Below are positions 17,545-25,724 of a stretch of DNA of 64,000 bases, piece after piece. The number at the start of each line of letters is the position of its first letter. The stretch's first letter is position 1. The stretch comes from Fidelibacterota bacterium. Its GTDB lineage: Bacteria; Fidelibacterota; UBA8477; JABMPR01. The translations under genes were made by a program, and so were the position numbers. The stretch spans positions 1 to 64,000 of the forward strand of contig JAERTJ010000187.1 of assembly GCA_016844945.1 (NCBI GenBank), written 5' to 3'. The notes under the pieces are model-generated. The model made no database searches, was not told the origin of the DNA, and saw only the letters and a program-made list of their open reading frames with translations.

Positions 17545-18222
17545 CTATAACAGGCGGTGATCGGCGAATGAGAAAAAGTCATTTCCTCCAACGATGAGGT
17601 GATCGAGAACATCCACATCAATGGCGGTAAGTGCAGCTTGTAGCTTTTTTGTCACTGCTCGGTCACTTCCTGATGGTGTAAGAGATCCTGAGGGGTGGTT
17701 GTGAACCAGAATCACACTGGCAGCATTGTAATCCAGAACCTTTTGTACAACCTCTCTGGGATAAATAGCAGAGGTCGTCAATGAGCCTGAAAACAGCTCC
17801 TCCATTTTGATGATTTGATTCTGACCGTCTAGAAAAATGACCATGAATATTTCGCGACTCCGCTCTCGTAAATTATGAGTCAGGTAATCCTTTACGGTTT
17901 TGCTTGATCGGAGATAGTCCTTTCCCTGAGTCTGTTCAAATAGAAAGCGTCGACCTACAGAATGGGGAAGTTTGAGAGCAAACACACTTGATTGACCCAT
18001 GCCGGGGATATCCAGCAGAATTGAAGTTGGTGCTTCCAGTACAGCTGATAGTGAACCAAAGCGTCGCATGAGTTCCTTGGCTTGTGGTTTCATATCCTTG
18101 CGGGGAGTAGCCAGTGTGAGGATCAATTCAAGGACTTCATAATCCTGAAATGATTCAATCCCGTTTTGAAAAAAGCGTTGTCGTAATCTTTGACGATGAC
18201 CTGCATGAATTGCTGATGTCAT
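17545..18222 (-). CDS. radC: RadC-family JAB/MPN protein
   Basis: 225 residues from the ATG at 18222, preceded by AGGGAGG; an ATG at 18258 is less likely. Residues 5-95 carry the helix-hairpin-helix region (DYEVLELILTLATPRKDMKPQAKELMRRFGSLS, then DIPGMGQSS). The JAB metalloprotease-like domain follows, with ligands HNHPSG (His174, His176) and Asp187 in SGSD, plus the Glu of EELF. Long assigned to DNA repair, RadC's activity is unsettled. A secreted paralogue without ligands is encoded downstream on the same strand. Confidence 0.9.
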   Translation of the reverse strand: MTSAIHAGHRQRLRQRFFQNGIESFQDYEVLELILTLATPRKDMKPQAKELMRRFGSLSAVLEAPTSILLDIPGMGQSSVFALKLPHSVGRRFLFEQTQGKDYLRSSKTVKDYLTHNLRERSREIFMVIFLDGQNQIIKMEELFSGSLTTSAIYPREVVQKVLDYNAASVILVHNHPSGSLTPSGSDRAVTKKLQAALTAIDVDVLDHLIVGGNDFFSFADHRLL

Positions 18223-18376
18223 AACATCCTCCCTTGATATACATAGTGATTGTGGCATGCGAAGATGCCTGGAGATAAATCAATCTGAAAATGGGGTTAG
18301 CGAATCAGGTCAATAAAATGATAAAAGTATTTTGGAATGGAAATAATAATTTGAAGAAAAGATTTGATCCAGCTAA

Positions 18377-18703
18377 TTAATGAGACAATGACTTAAAGAT
18401 TTGAATGAAAATGATCAAAGCAAACAATACACTGAATATTTGTTTATTGTACCGAGCAATAAATGAGGGAAGATAGATATCAAAATTATCGCTTCGGTCA
18501 GTGGTATATCTACCAGCTATGGGAGTTAGGGGGCAAGTCCAGCGATTGATCAATAAAACCAAACTCTCCAAAACGATTAATCCGAGGGCAACATAGAATA
18601 GTATATCAAAGCGTTGAATCCAGACGGACCTGAATAAGACGACAGTAGATGCTGTCATGATCCACCATACAAAAGAATGAAGGATCTTGATGAACGTCAG
18701 CAT
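18377..18703 (-). CDS. Small four-helix membrane protein (DUF2784-like)
   Basis: 108 residues with four hydrophobic segments. NRWTCPLTPIAGRYTTDRSDNFDIYLP in the middle resembles the 'CPLTP' motif of DUF2784 proteins, so I place it near that family with moderate certainty. No function known. It lies 15 bp downstream of pyrG on the same strand and may be co-transcribed with it. Confidence 0.6.
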   Translation of the reverse strand: MLTFIKILHSFVWWIMTASTVVLFRSVWIQRFDILFYVALGLIVLESLVLLINRWTCPLTPIAGRYTTDRSDNFDIYLPSFIARYNKQIFSVLFALIIFIQIFKSLSH

Positions 18704-18718
18704 GTTCTGTTCTTAGAA

Positions 18719-20341
18719 TTAGCGGTTTTTAAACGCTAGAGCTGCAGCGACAAAATCACGAAACAGAGGGTGTGTCTTGGCGACCCTGGATTTGAATTCC
18801 GGGTGAGCCTGTGTAGCTACAAACCAGGGGTGATCAACAATCTCCACCATTTCAACCAGTTCATTATCTGGTGAAGTTCCTGACATAATCAAGCCAGCGC
18901 CTTCCAATTGATCTCGATAGGCATTGTTTACCTCAAAGCGATGTCTATGTCTTTCAGAGATATTGCCTTCGCCATAAGCTTCAAACGATTTTGTCTCAGG
19001 TTTTAGCACACAATCATAAGCCCCAAGACGCATGCTGGCACCTTTGTGTGTAACATGATGTTGTGAGAGCATAAGGTGAATCACAGGATGAGGTGTGTCC
19101 TCAAAGAATTCTTCAGAATCGGCTTGCTCTAGCCCCAGTACATTACGGGCATATTCAATTACAGCAACCTGCAACCCAAGACATAGTCCCAGGTAAGGCA
19201 CCTTATTTTCCCGGGCATACTGTGCTGCTTTGATTTTGCCCTCAATGCCCCGGGAGCCAAATCCACCAGGGAGTAACACACCATGTACATGATCAAGAAT
19301 TTCAGTCAGTTTGGACGTGGACTCCAAATCTTCGGCGTCAATAAATTCAATATTAACTTTACATCGATTATCAACACCAGCGTGGACAAATGATTCGATG
19401 ATACTCTTATAGGCATCAACCATGGCTGTGTATTTCCCGGCAACAGCCACTGTGATTTCATCCTCGGGATTCAATACATGGTGGACAAACTCTTCCCACT
19501 TGGAAGTGTCTGAGACTACATTTTCCAGGTGGAGTTTCTCCATGACAATACCTGCCAGGTGTTCCTTCTGGAGCAGCAATGGAACTTCATAAATCGACTT
19601 AGCATCCATACCTTGAATGACAGCTTTTGGACTAACATTGGTAAAAAGTGCCAGCTTTTGACGTACATCATCAGACAACTCATACTGGGTTCGACAGAAG
19701 AGGATATCAGGTTGTAAACCAATCTCGCGTAAGCGCATCACAGAATGCTGACTGGGTTTTGTTTTTAGTTCTTCGCTTGCCTCTACGTACGGAATAAGCG
19801 TGACATGGAGGATGATGACGTTTTCACGTCCTCGGGCTTGTTGAAATTGGCGAACCGCTTCTAGAAATGAGAGACTCTCAATATCACCAACCGTTCCACC
19901 AATTTCAGTGATAACTATATCCAGGTCAGGATCAATCCGTTCCGGCTTTTCAATCCGGTTGATGATTTCGTCAGTCACATGCGGAATGATTTGAACGGTA
20001 CCCCCCAGGTAATCCCCTCGACGTTCGCGCTCCAGAACCTCATAATAAATGCTACCAGCTGTGCTGCTGTTGGCTTTGGTCATATTTACATTGATAAACC
20101 GTTCATAGTGGCCGAGGTCAAGATCAGTTTCTGTTCCATCATCCAGAACAAAAACTTCACCATGTTGGAATGGATTCATGGTCCCGGGATCTACATTTAA
20201 GTAAGGATCTAATTTTTGAATAGTGACCTTCTTGTCTTTCAGCTCGAGAAGCATTCCTAATGAAGCTGCGGCTATACCTTTGCCAAGGCCGGAAATGACG
20301 CCCCCGGTTACAATAATGTGTTTGGCTTGATTCGTTTGCAT
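18719..20341 (-). CDS. pyrG: CTP synthase
   Basis: 540 residues, full length. The N-terminal synthetase domain opens with IIVTGGVISGLGKGIAAASLG and has KLDPYLNVDPGTMNPFQHGE. The C-terminal glutamine amidotransferase domain holds LLPGGFGSRG, the nucleophile Cys in LCLGLQ, and the His-Glu pair in THPEFKSR form (QAHPEFKSR). It converts UTP to CTP with glutamine as nitrogen donor. CTP feeds the CMP/CDP-sugar genes further along. A GAGG site precedes the ATG; it diverges from the HTH-ferredoxin gene. Confidence 0.97.
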   Translation of the reverse strand: MQTNQAKHIIVTGGVISGLGKGIAAASLGMLLELKDKKVTIQKLDPYLNVDPGTMNPFQHGEVFVLDDGTETDLDLGHYERFINVNMTKANSSTAGSIYYEVLERERRGDYLGGTVQIIPHVTDEIINRIEKPERIDPDLDIVITEIGGTVGDIESLSFLEAVRQFQQARGRENVIILHVTLIPYVEASEELKTKPSQHSVMRLREIGLQPDILFCRTQYELSDDVRQKLALFTNVSPKAVIQGMDAKSIYEVPLLLQKEHLAGIVMEKLHLENVVSDTSKWEEFVHHVLNPEDEITVAVAGKYTAMVDAYKSIIESFVHAGVDNRCKVNIEFIDAEDLESTSKLTEILDHVHGVLLPGGFGSRGIEGKIKAAQYARENKVPYLGLCLGLQVAVIEYARNVLGLEQADSEEFFEDTPHPVIHLMLSQHHVTHKGASMRLGAYDCVLKPETKSFEAYGEGNISERHRHRFEVNNAYRDQLEGAGLIMSGTSPDNELVEMVEIVDHPWFVATQAHPEFKSRVAKTHPLFRDFVAAALAFKNR

Positions 20342-20686
20342 AATGTCCTCGAAATAGTGTTGTTAGCCCTTAGGGGCGAATATTAGTGAAGTTGCTGGAG
20401 GAGCTGGTGCCAGGGTGGGAATGAAGGTTTTGATATATTCCACCTGGAAGGTCATAGCCTAGTGTTTGTGAACGCTCCAGCTATTAGATGATGAAATGGC
20501 AAATCCCAGAGTGAGTGTTTCGATTAGGTCGTGAATGAGGGGGGATTTTTGGGTGCCATGAATACCTGCTCTCATGCGAAGCAATATAGTTATTGGTCTA
20601 CCAAGACAAAGCGCTTTCATAGAAAAGAAGGGCATTAAAACCTGCGTTTCGCATCTATATTATCCCTCATTCAAATTGAGGAATCT
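20342..20686. other. Divergent intergenic region (345 bp)
   Basis: Lies between pyrG (minus) and the HTH-ferredoxin gene (plus), so it must carry promoters for both. I see no coding frame that looks real, no strong hairpin and no repeat. No promoter boxes could be called with confidence. Confidence 0.4.
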
Positions 20687-21964
20687 ATGGGTCATATTGT
20701 CAATCACCACAGGGATTATCGTCTACTCCAGGAACGCTTTGATCGTCACATTACTGGAGCTCCTGCTTCACCCACATTCACAAAAATATTAGAACTGCTC
20801 TTTACACCAGATGAGGCGCGTCTGGTTCGTCGGTTTCCAACCATTCCCACACGCACTGCTAAGTTGGCTGCAAAACTCGGGATGGATGAAGATAAGCTGA
20901 ACGATATCATCCAGGACCTTGCTCATCGTGGGCTGGTGGTTGATATCGAGCGCAAGGGTAGGCGTTATGTGGCCTTACCACCCGTGGTCATTGGTTTTTT
21001 TGAATACACCTTTATGCGATCGCGACCGGATGCTCCCATGGCTGAAATTGCTCAACTCTTTGAGACCTATATGTTGGAGAATGATCGCTTTAGCAGAGCA
21101 GTATTTCAGGAGCAGACTCAAGTCGGGCGATCACTTCCCAGGGAAGAAACGCTTCCTCAGGGGGACCACATCGAAATTCTGGATTATGATCGTGCTTCCC
21201 ATGTGGTTGAAAATGCAAGTTCACATACCGTATCCCTATGTGCCTGCCGACATAAAGCTGAGCATCTTGGTAAAGCGTGTGATCATGATCAGAGCAACTG
21301 TCTCTCATTTGGAGGGGCTGCAGATGTGCTGGTTCACAATGGTCTTGCAAAACCAATCTCCGTCACTGAGTCCATGCGGCTTCTTGATCAAAGTAAGGAA
21401 GCAGGTCTCGCTCAGACCGGAGATAATGTTCAGAATGATCTGAGCTATATCTGCAATTGTTGTGGGTGCTGTTGTGGTATGATGGAAGCCATTAAGACCT
21501 TTGATATGAACAATGCAATTGTTTCATCCAGCTGGATTGTAGATATAGATGAAGAAACCTGCTCAGGATGTGCAAAGTGTGAATCAGCCTGTCCCGTGGA
21601 TGCTATTGAGATGGTGAAATATGAGCGGGATGGTCGAAAAAAACAGAAAGCCATTCGAGATGAAGAAGTTTGTCTTGGCTGTGGGGTTTGTCCAACCTAT
21701 TGTTCCACAGGTTCAGCTACCATGAAAGCTCGTCCTCAACGTATCTACACACCGGAAAAAAGTTTTGATAAATATGCCGCCATGGCTATTGAACGCGGAA
21801 AGTTGTCTGATCTAATTTTTTATGATTATGATGGGTTTAGCCACAGAACCCTGGGGCGTGTGTTGAGCGTTCTGGAAAAAACAACACCTGTGAAAGCCCT
21901 GATGGCAATTGAACCCCTCAAATCAACTTTTCTAAATCGGTTGGTTCATCGTGGAGGACGTTAA
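20687..21964 (+). CDS. HTH and 4Fe-4S ferredoxin-domain protein, cysteine-rich
   Basis: 425 residues. Residues ~30-100 look like a winged-helix domain (LVRRFPTIPTRTAKLAAKLGMDEDKLNDII, then HRGLVVDIERKGRRYVALP). A mid region has CACRHKAEHLGKAC...SNCLSFG (Cys185, 187, 198, 205), a pattern seen in Fe-S proteins of anaerobes. Then CNCCGCCCG (256-264) packs six cysteines into eight residues. Two 4Fe-4S ferredoxin motifs follow: CSGCAKCESACP (~290) and CLGCGVCPTYC (~330). The whole can hold several clusters. Such proteins are annotated as ferredoxins, but the winged helix allows a redox-sensing role; neither is shown. It stands alone in its own unit. Confidence 0.75.
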   Translation: MGHIVNHHRDYRLLQERFDRHITGAPASPTFTKILELLFTPDEARLVRRFPTIPTRTAKLAAKLGMDEDKLNDIIQDLAHRGLVVDIERKGRRYVALPPVVIGFFEYTFMRSRPDAPMAEIAQLFETYMLENDRFSRAVFQEQTQVGRSLPREETLPQGDHIEILDYDRASHVVENASSHTVSLCACRHKAEHLGKACDHDQSNCLSFGGAADVLVHNGLAKPISVTESMRLLDQSKEAGLAQTGDNVQNDLSYICNCCGCCCGMMEAIKTFDMNNAIVSSSWIVDIDEETCSGCAKCESACPVDAIEMVKYERDGRKKQKAIRDEEVCLGCGVCPTYCSTGSATMKARPQRIYTPEKSFDKYAAMAIERGKLSDLIFYDYDGFSHRTLGRVLSVLEKTTPVKALMAIEPLKSTFLNRLVHRGGR

Positions 21965-22108
21965 AACAGTCTGGCATTTCGAGACGTCTTAGCGATTCAT
22001 TCGATGGGGTAGTCGGGACTTGGTGAATTTGCCTTTGTTCCATAATTCTGAAGGTTATTTCGGTGTACCAGCAAAGACGGTTGTAAAAAAACAAATCAGG
22101 ACAGTTAA

Positions 22109-22702
22109 ATGCACAGAGCCAAATCAGTAGAAGATTACATCAAGAACAAACCTCATTGGTCTAATGCCCTGATTAAACTGCGAAAAGTGTTTCTTGATCT
22201 TGGATTAGAGGAGACTGTCAAGTGGGGTGGACCTGTGTATATGCACAATAAAAAGAACCTTGTTGGCCTGAGCGGGTTTAAGTCATTTGTGAGTCTCTGG
22301 TACTTTCAAGGCGCACTGCTCAAAGACAAAAAAGGGTTGTTGGTGAACGCCCAGGAAGGCGTGACTAAAGCCCAACGTCAAATGCGCTTCTCCCATATTG
22401 ATGAGATAGATGAATCAATTGTGATAGCCTACACTCAGGAAGCCATGGCGAATCAGAATGCAGGACGTGAGATCAAAGCAAACACCAAAAAACCACTGAT
22501 CATCCCCCCTGAACTTGAACAAGCCTTCTCCCGGAATTCAGACCTCAAAACATCCTTCGATTCTCTGACTCTGTCCAAGCGACGGGAATATGCAGAATAT
22601 ATTTCAATGGCAAAACGAGAGGAGACCCGACATTCTCGTTTCGAAAAGTGCATCCCCATGATAATGGATAGTGTCGGTCTCTCAGATAAGTATCGAAAGT
22701 AA
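22109..22702 (+). CDS. YdeI-family protein (DUF1801 plus OmdA-type C-terminus)
   Basis: 197 residues. The N-terminal half is a DUF1801 domain (LIKLRKVFLDLGLEETVKWGGPVYMHNKKNLVGL), and the C-terminal half is a bacteriocin-protection/OmdA-like segment (IPPELEQAFSRNSDLKTSFDSLTLSKRREYAEYISMAKREETRHSRFEKCI quoted in part: SLTLSKRREYAEYI, AKREETRHSRFEKCI). Homologues such as YdeI affect resistance to antimicrobial peptides in enterics, but the biochemical role is unknown. The gene is free-standing. Confidence 0.85.
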   Translation: MHRAKSVEDYIKNKPHWSNALIKLRKVFLDLGLEETVKWGGPVYMHNKKNLVGLSGFKSFVSLWYFQGALLKDKKGLLVNAQEGVTKAQRQMRFSHIDEIDESIVIAYTQEAMANQNAGREIKANTKKPLIIPPELEQAFSRNSDLKTSFDSLTLSKRREYAEYISMAKREETRHSRFEKCIPMIMDSVGLSDKYRK

Positions 22703-22802
22703 CTTTAAGCTATTTAAACCCTCTTGATTTATCAAACTTCTGGTTGAATATTGAAAGGTGACTGTTCAGGTCACTATTAAGATTCAGTTTAGGGAGATCC
22801 AT

Positions 22803-23180
22803 GTGAGCAAAACAAATGTAGTTGGGTGGTTTGAGATATACGTCAGTGATATGCAACGCGCCATCAAATTTTACGAATCAGTTTTCCACTTGGGAGCCTT
22901 TATAGACCTCAGTTTCGGGGGAGAGCAAATCTTGGGTTTTCCCTGGGTTGAAGATGGTGCCTACGCAGCAGGAGCCCTGGTGAAAAGTGATGGTTGGAAT
23001 CCCGGTAAAGGGGGTACGACGGTGTATTTCAATTCTGCAGATTGTGGAGTCGAAGAAGGTCGCGCTGTTGAAAATGGTGGTAAGGTCGTGAGCCCAAAAC
23101 ATGCTATTGGTGAACATGGTTTTGTGTGTCTGATTGAGGATTCAGAGGGCAACGTCATCGGAATTCATTCAAAAAAATAG
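22803..23180 (+). CDS. VOC (glyoxalase/bleomycin-resistance fold) protein
   Basis: About 125 residues, one vicinal-oxygen-chelate domain: VGWFEIYVSDMQRAIKFYESVF at the start and GKVVSPKHAIGEHGFVCLIEDSEGNVIGIHS at the end, with the terminal Glu/His typical of metal positions. Start taken as GTG at 22803, with AGGGAG six bases upstream; another in-frame GTG at 22758 lacks one. Likely a small-molecule-modifying or binding protein; substrate unknown. The DUF4199 gene follows within 10 bp. Confidence 0.82.
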   Translation: MSKTNVVGWFEIYVSDMQRAIKFYESVFHLGAFIDLSFGGEQILGFPWVEDGAYAAGALVKSDGWNPGKGGTTVYFNSADCGVEEGRAVENGGKVVSPKHAIGEHGFVCLIEDSEGNVIGIHSKK

Positions 23181-23189
23181 GAGATCGGC

Positions 23190-23687
23190 GTGCAGAATTA
23201 TAAAACTGAGATTAAATGGGGGGTAATCTTTATGGGGGTAACCCTGGCCTGGATGCTTCTGGAGCGTGTGGTCGGCCTTCATAGCACCCACATTGATAAA
23301 CATCCGACCTATACCAATTTTTTCTCTATTGTTGCCATTGCGACTTTCGTATTTGCCTTGCGAGACAAGCGACAAAGCGATCTAGGTGGGAATATGACCT
23401 GGAAGGAAGGCTTTCTCAGCGGTGTAATTATATCTGCGATCATTGGTGTATTAAGTCCTCTTGGACAATTGATTACAGCTTATATGATTAGCCCTGACTA
23501 TTTCACCAACGCTATCAGTTATGGTGTTCAACATGGATTGACGACACAGGTGGAAGCAGAAGCATATTTTAATGTTAAGCATTACATCGTTTTAAGCACC
23601 ATAAGCGCTCCCTTAATGGGTATTGTCACCAGTGCGGGAGTCGCTTTTTTTGTTAAATCAAAAGCTGAGACAACTGTTCCCGGGTAA
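23190..23687 (+). CDS. DUF4199 membrane protein
   Basis: 165 residues, four membrane helices (WGVIFMGVTLAWMLLERVVG; FFSIVAIATFVFALRDKR; GFLSGVIISAIIGVLSPLGQLITAYMI in part; LMGIVTSAGVAFFVKSK). The 'WKEGFLSGVIISAI' segment after 'ALRDKR' is the DUF4199 pattern common in Bacteroidota relatives. Starts with GTG after AGGAG. Function unknown. The last gene before a terminator, co-transcribed with the VOC gene. Confidence 0.82.
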   Translation: MQNYKTEIKWGVIFMGVTLAWMLLERVVGLHSTHIDKHPTYTNFFSIVAIATFVFALRDKRQSDLGGNMTWKEGFLSGVIISAIIGVLSPLGQLITAYMISPDYFTNAISYGVQHGLTTQVEAEAYFNVKHYIVLSTISAPLMGIVTSAGVAFFVKSKAETTVPG

Positions 23688-23715
23688 CTCCTTCAAATTA
23701 TACGGTGCTTTATTA

Positions 23716-23738
23716 GGCTCCTTCTTGTGGAGCCTTTT
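23716..23738 (+). terminator. Intrinsic terminator
   Basis: GGCTCC (23716-23721) and GGAGCC (23729-23734) form a 6-bp GC-rich stem with a 7-base loop, followed by TTTT. It ends the VOC-DUF4199 unit. Confidence 0.75.
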
Positions 23739-23885
23739 CTAATTCCTCGTGACTTGATAATTGGGTTAATGCTTTTTCTTTTATGAGAGGAGGTTAATTT
23801 CATTGTTCATGCATGAACTTGAAGCGCTGTCAATGATGGTCTCCGAATCTTGGGATTTTAATACCGAAGGGTAGATCACAATCAA

Positions 23886-24874
23886 ATGAAACATGTCACT
23901 ATAAAAGATATCGCCAATCATCTGAACATATCTCACTCAACTGTGTCTAGAGCATTGAGAGATCATCCGGATATCAATGAAGCTTCAAAAGCGCGTGTGT
24001 TAAAAGCTGCAGATGAAATGAAATCTCACCCTGATCTCATTGCACAACATCTAAAAGGTTGAGCTTCAACTACCATTGGGGTAATTGTTCCTCAGGTGAA
24101 ACACGTGTTCTTTGCTGCCATCATGGCTGGTATTTCTGATGTGATGAGTAGGTAGGGATACACCGTCATGGTGTGTCAATCCAATGAGGATTTCGAACAG
24201 GAAATTTTAAATACCAAGATGCTTATTTCGCAGCGTGTCGCTGGGGTTCTTATTTCCGTTTCAAAATCCACAACAGGGAAGGATCATTTTAAACGCTTAC
24301 AAAAACGATGAATACCCATTGTCTTTTTTGATCGTGTGTGGTCTTTGATGATTATACAGGCGCATTCGATGCAGTAGAGCATTTGATCGATCAAGGATAC
24401 CGAAAAATTGCTCACCTTGGTGGTCCTGATAATTTGAAGATATCTCAGAACAGATACAAAGGGTATCGGGATGCCATGACAAAATATAACCTACCAGTTG
24501 ATAAAAAACTTCTGGTGTGTTGTGGGTTGAATGAGGAGTACGGAATTGAAGGGTTCGAAAGGCTCATGAAGCAAAGTGGAGGTGATGTGGAAGCAATCTT
24601 TTGCGTGACTGATCCTGTTGCCATGGGAGCCTTCAGGCAAAGAGGATTGAAAGTGGGGCAAGATATTGCCCTGGTTGGCTTTAGTGATAGTCCGGAAACT
24701 TCTCTAGTGGATCCGCCACTTACAACCGTGAGACAGTCTGCTGAACTCATGGGTGAAACTGCTTCCACACTACTCCTGAAGCATATTGAAGCACAGAGCA
24801 AAAACGCAAGTTTTTCAGAAACTATGACCATGGCTACAAAACTGGTTGTTCGACAATCCTCATTGAACACATGA
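23886..24874 (+). pseudogene. LacI-family transcriptional regulator, decayed
   Basis: An ATG at 23886 begins a standard LacI DNA-binding head (MKHVTIKDIANHLNISHSTV, then SRALRDHPDINEASKARVLK). The frame then meets TGA at 24060, TAG at 24153 and TGA at 24309, while the protein sense continues across all three (TIGVIVPQVKHVFFAAIMAGI; VMVCQSNEDFEQE; IPIVFFDRV). Just after 24335 several codons are missing and the frame shifts; the rest reads on from 24338 (VFDDYTGAFDAVEHLIDQGY) to the end at 24874 with the periplasmic-binding-like core. At 24309 the residue expected is Gly (GGA to TGA). The DNA-binding head alone could be made as a 58-residue peptide. Any target operon is not evident here. Confidence 0.88.
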
Positions 24875-25014
24875 TTCAAACAACTCGCTGCACCCCATAA
24901 TTAAACCCTCTCTCCAGCTCGCTGCCTTAATCGAATCTGATGCAAGATTACTAATGCCTTTATCTTTATCATTAAGGGGTTATTTTCAGTCAAGTTCAAA
25001 TGAGGGGAGGCAAA

Positions 25015-25650
25015 ATGCCCAGTGATTTTTCGCAACAAGCATTAACACATTTACGTGATGGTTCAAACTTCCAATGGTACGTCATTCCACTGCTGGCTTT
25101 TGTGTTTTACATCTACGCCGTTGAGATGGAAAAGAAGAATTACAAGCTGGTCCTGGCAGGTCTGGCATTCTGGGGAATGGACTGGTTCAATGAGATTATG
25201 AACTCGGTGATCTTTGAACTGGCTGGTTGGGCTCCCCTCTGGTGTGCACCTGGAGACACCGCGTTCTTAATATTGATCGGATTAAACATCGAGATCATGT
25301 TCATGTTTGCTGTGGCAGGTATTGTATGGTCAAAGTTGCTTCTTCCCAACAAAGAGGATAAAATTTTAGGTGTCCCCAATCGCTGGTTCATCGCAATCGC
25401 AGGATCAATCTTTTGCGTGGCAATAGAAATGCTTCTCAATGTTGTAGATGCTTTAACCTGGGACTGGGCATTCTGGGATATTAATACTCCCTGGTTGATT
25501 TTCCTGTTTGGGTACCTCACTTTCTTTGTGGTGGCTTTCTGGGTCTATGACATGACGGATATGAAAAAGAGAGTAATGACAGTAGGTGTAATCTGGGGTA
25601 TTGATCTCTTATTAGTCTTGATTTTTGGTCTAGGTCTGGGATGGTTATAG
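25015..25650 (+). CDS. Polytopic membrane protein, unknown
   Basis: About 211 residues with some six membrane helices. Start chosen at the ATG at 25015, preceded by AGGGGAGG; an in-frame ATG at 25000 lies within that site. Features: Trp-rich segments (GLAFWGMDWFNEIMNSVIFELAGWAPLW in part), acidic residues inside helices (DWFNEIMN, LNIEIMFMF, VAIEMLLNVVDALTWDWAFWD in part) that could bind a cation or form a polar path. I do not recognise a family. No co-transcribed partner is obvious; ppc follows 75 bp later. Confidence 0.6.
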   Translation: MPSDFSQQALTHLRDGSNFQWYVIPLLAFVFYIYAVEMEKKNYKLVLAGLAFWGMDWFNEIMNSVIFELAGWAPLWCAPGDTAFLILIGLNIEIMFMFAVAGIVWSKLLLPNKEDKILGVPNRWFIAIAGSIFCVAIEMLLNVVDALTWDWAFWDINTPWLIFLFGYLTFFVVAFWVYDMTDMKKRVMTVGVIWGIDLLLVLIFGLGLGWL

Positions 25651-25724
25651 GGGTGTCAAGCGTCCAGAGACAGGATGAAAAGAGGGCAAGCGATTCTGAG
25701 GGGAAGTAGGAGATATATACGCTA

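Noticed and set aside
16407-18222. A defence island built on RadC, RadC-like and GIY-YIG proteins
   Set aside because: No restriction, toxin, CRISPR or phage gene lies nearby; the flanks are cytochrome and pyrG. The context is ordinary.
23886-24874. Recoding of TGA (as Gly or another amino acid) to explain the LacI reading frame
   Set aside because: One stop is TAG, there is a frameshift with lost codons as well, and TGA ends many intact genes in the window. Decay is the simpler explanation.
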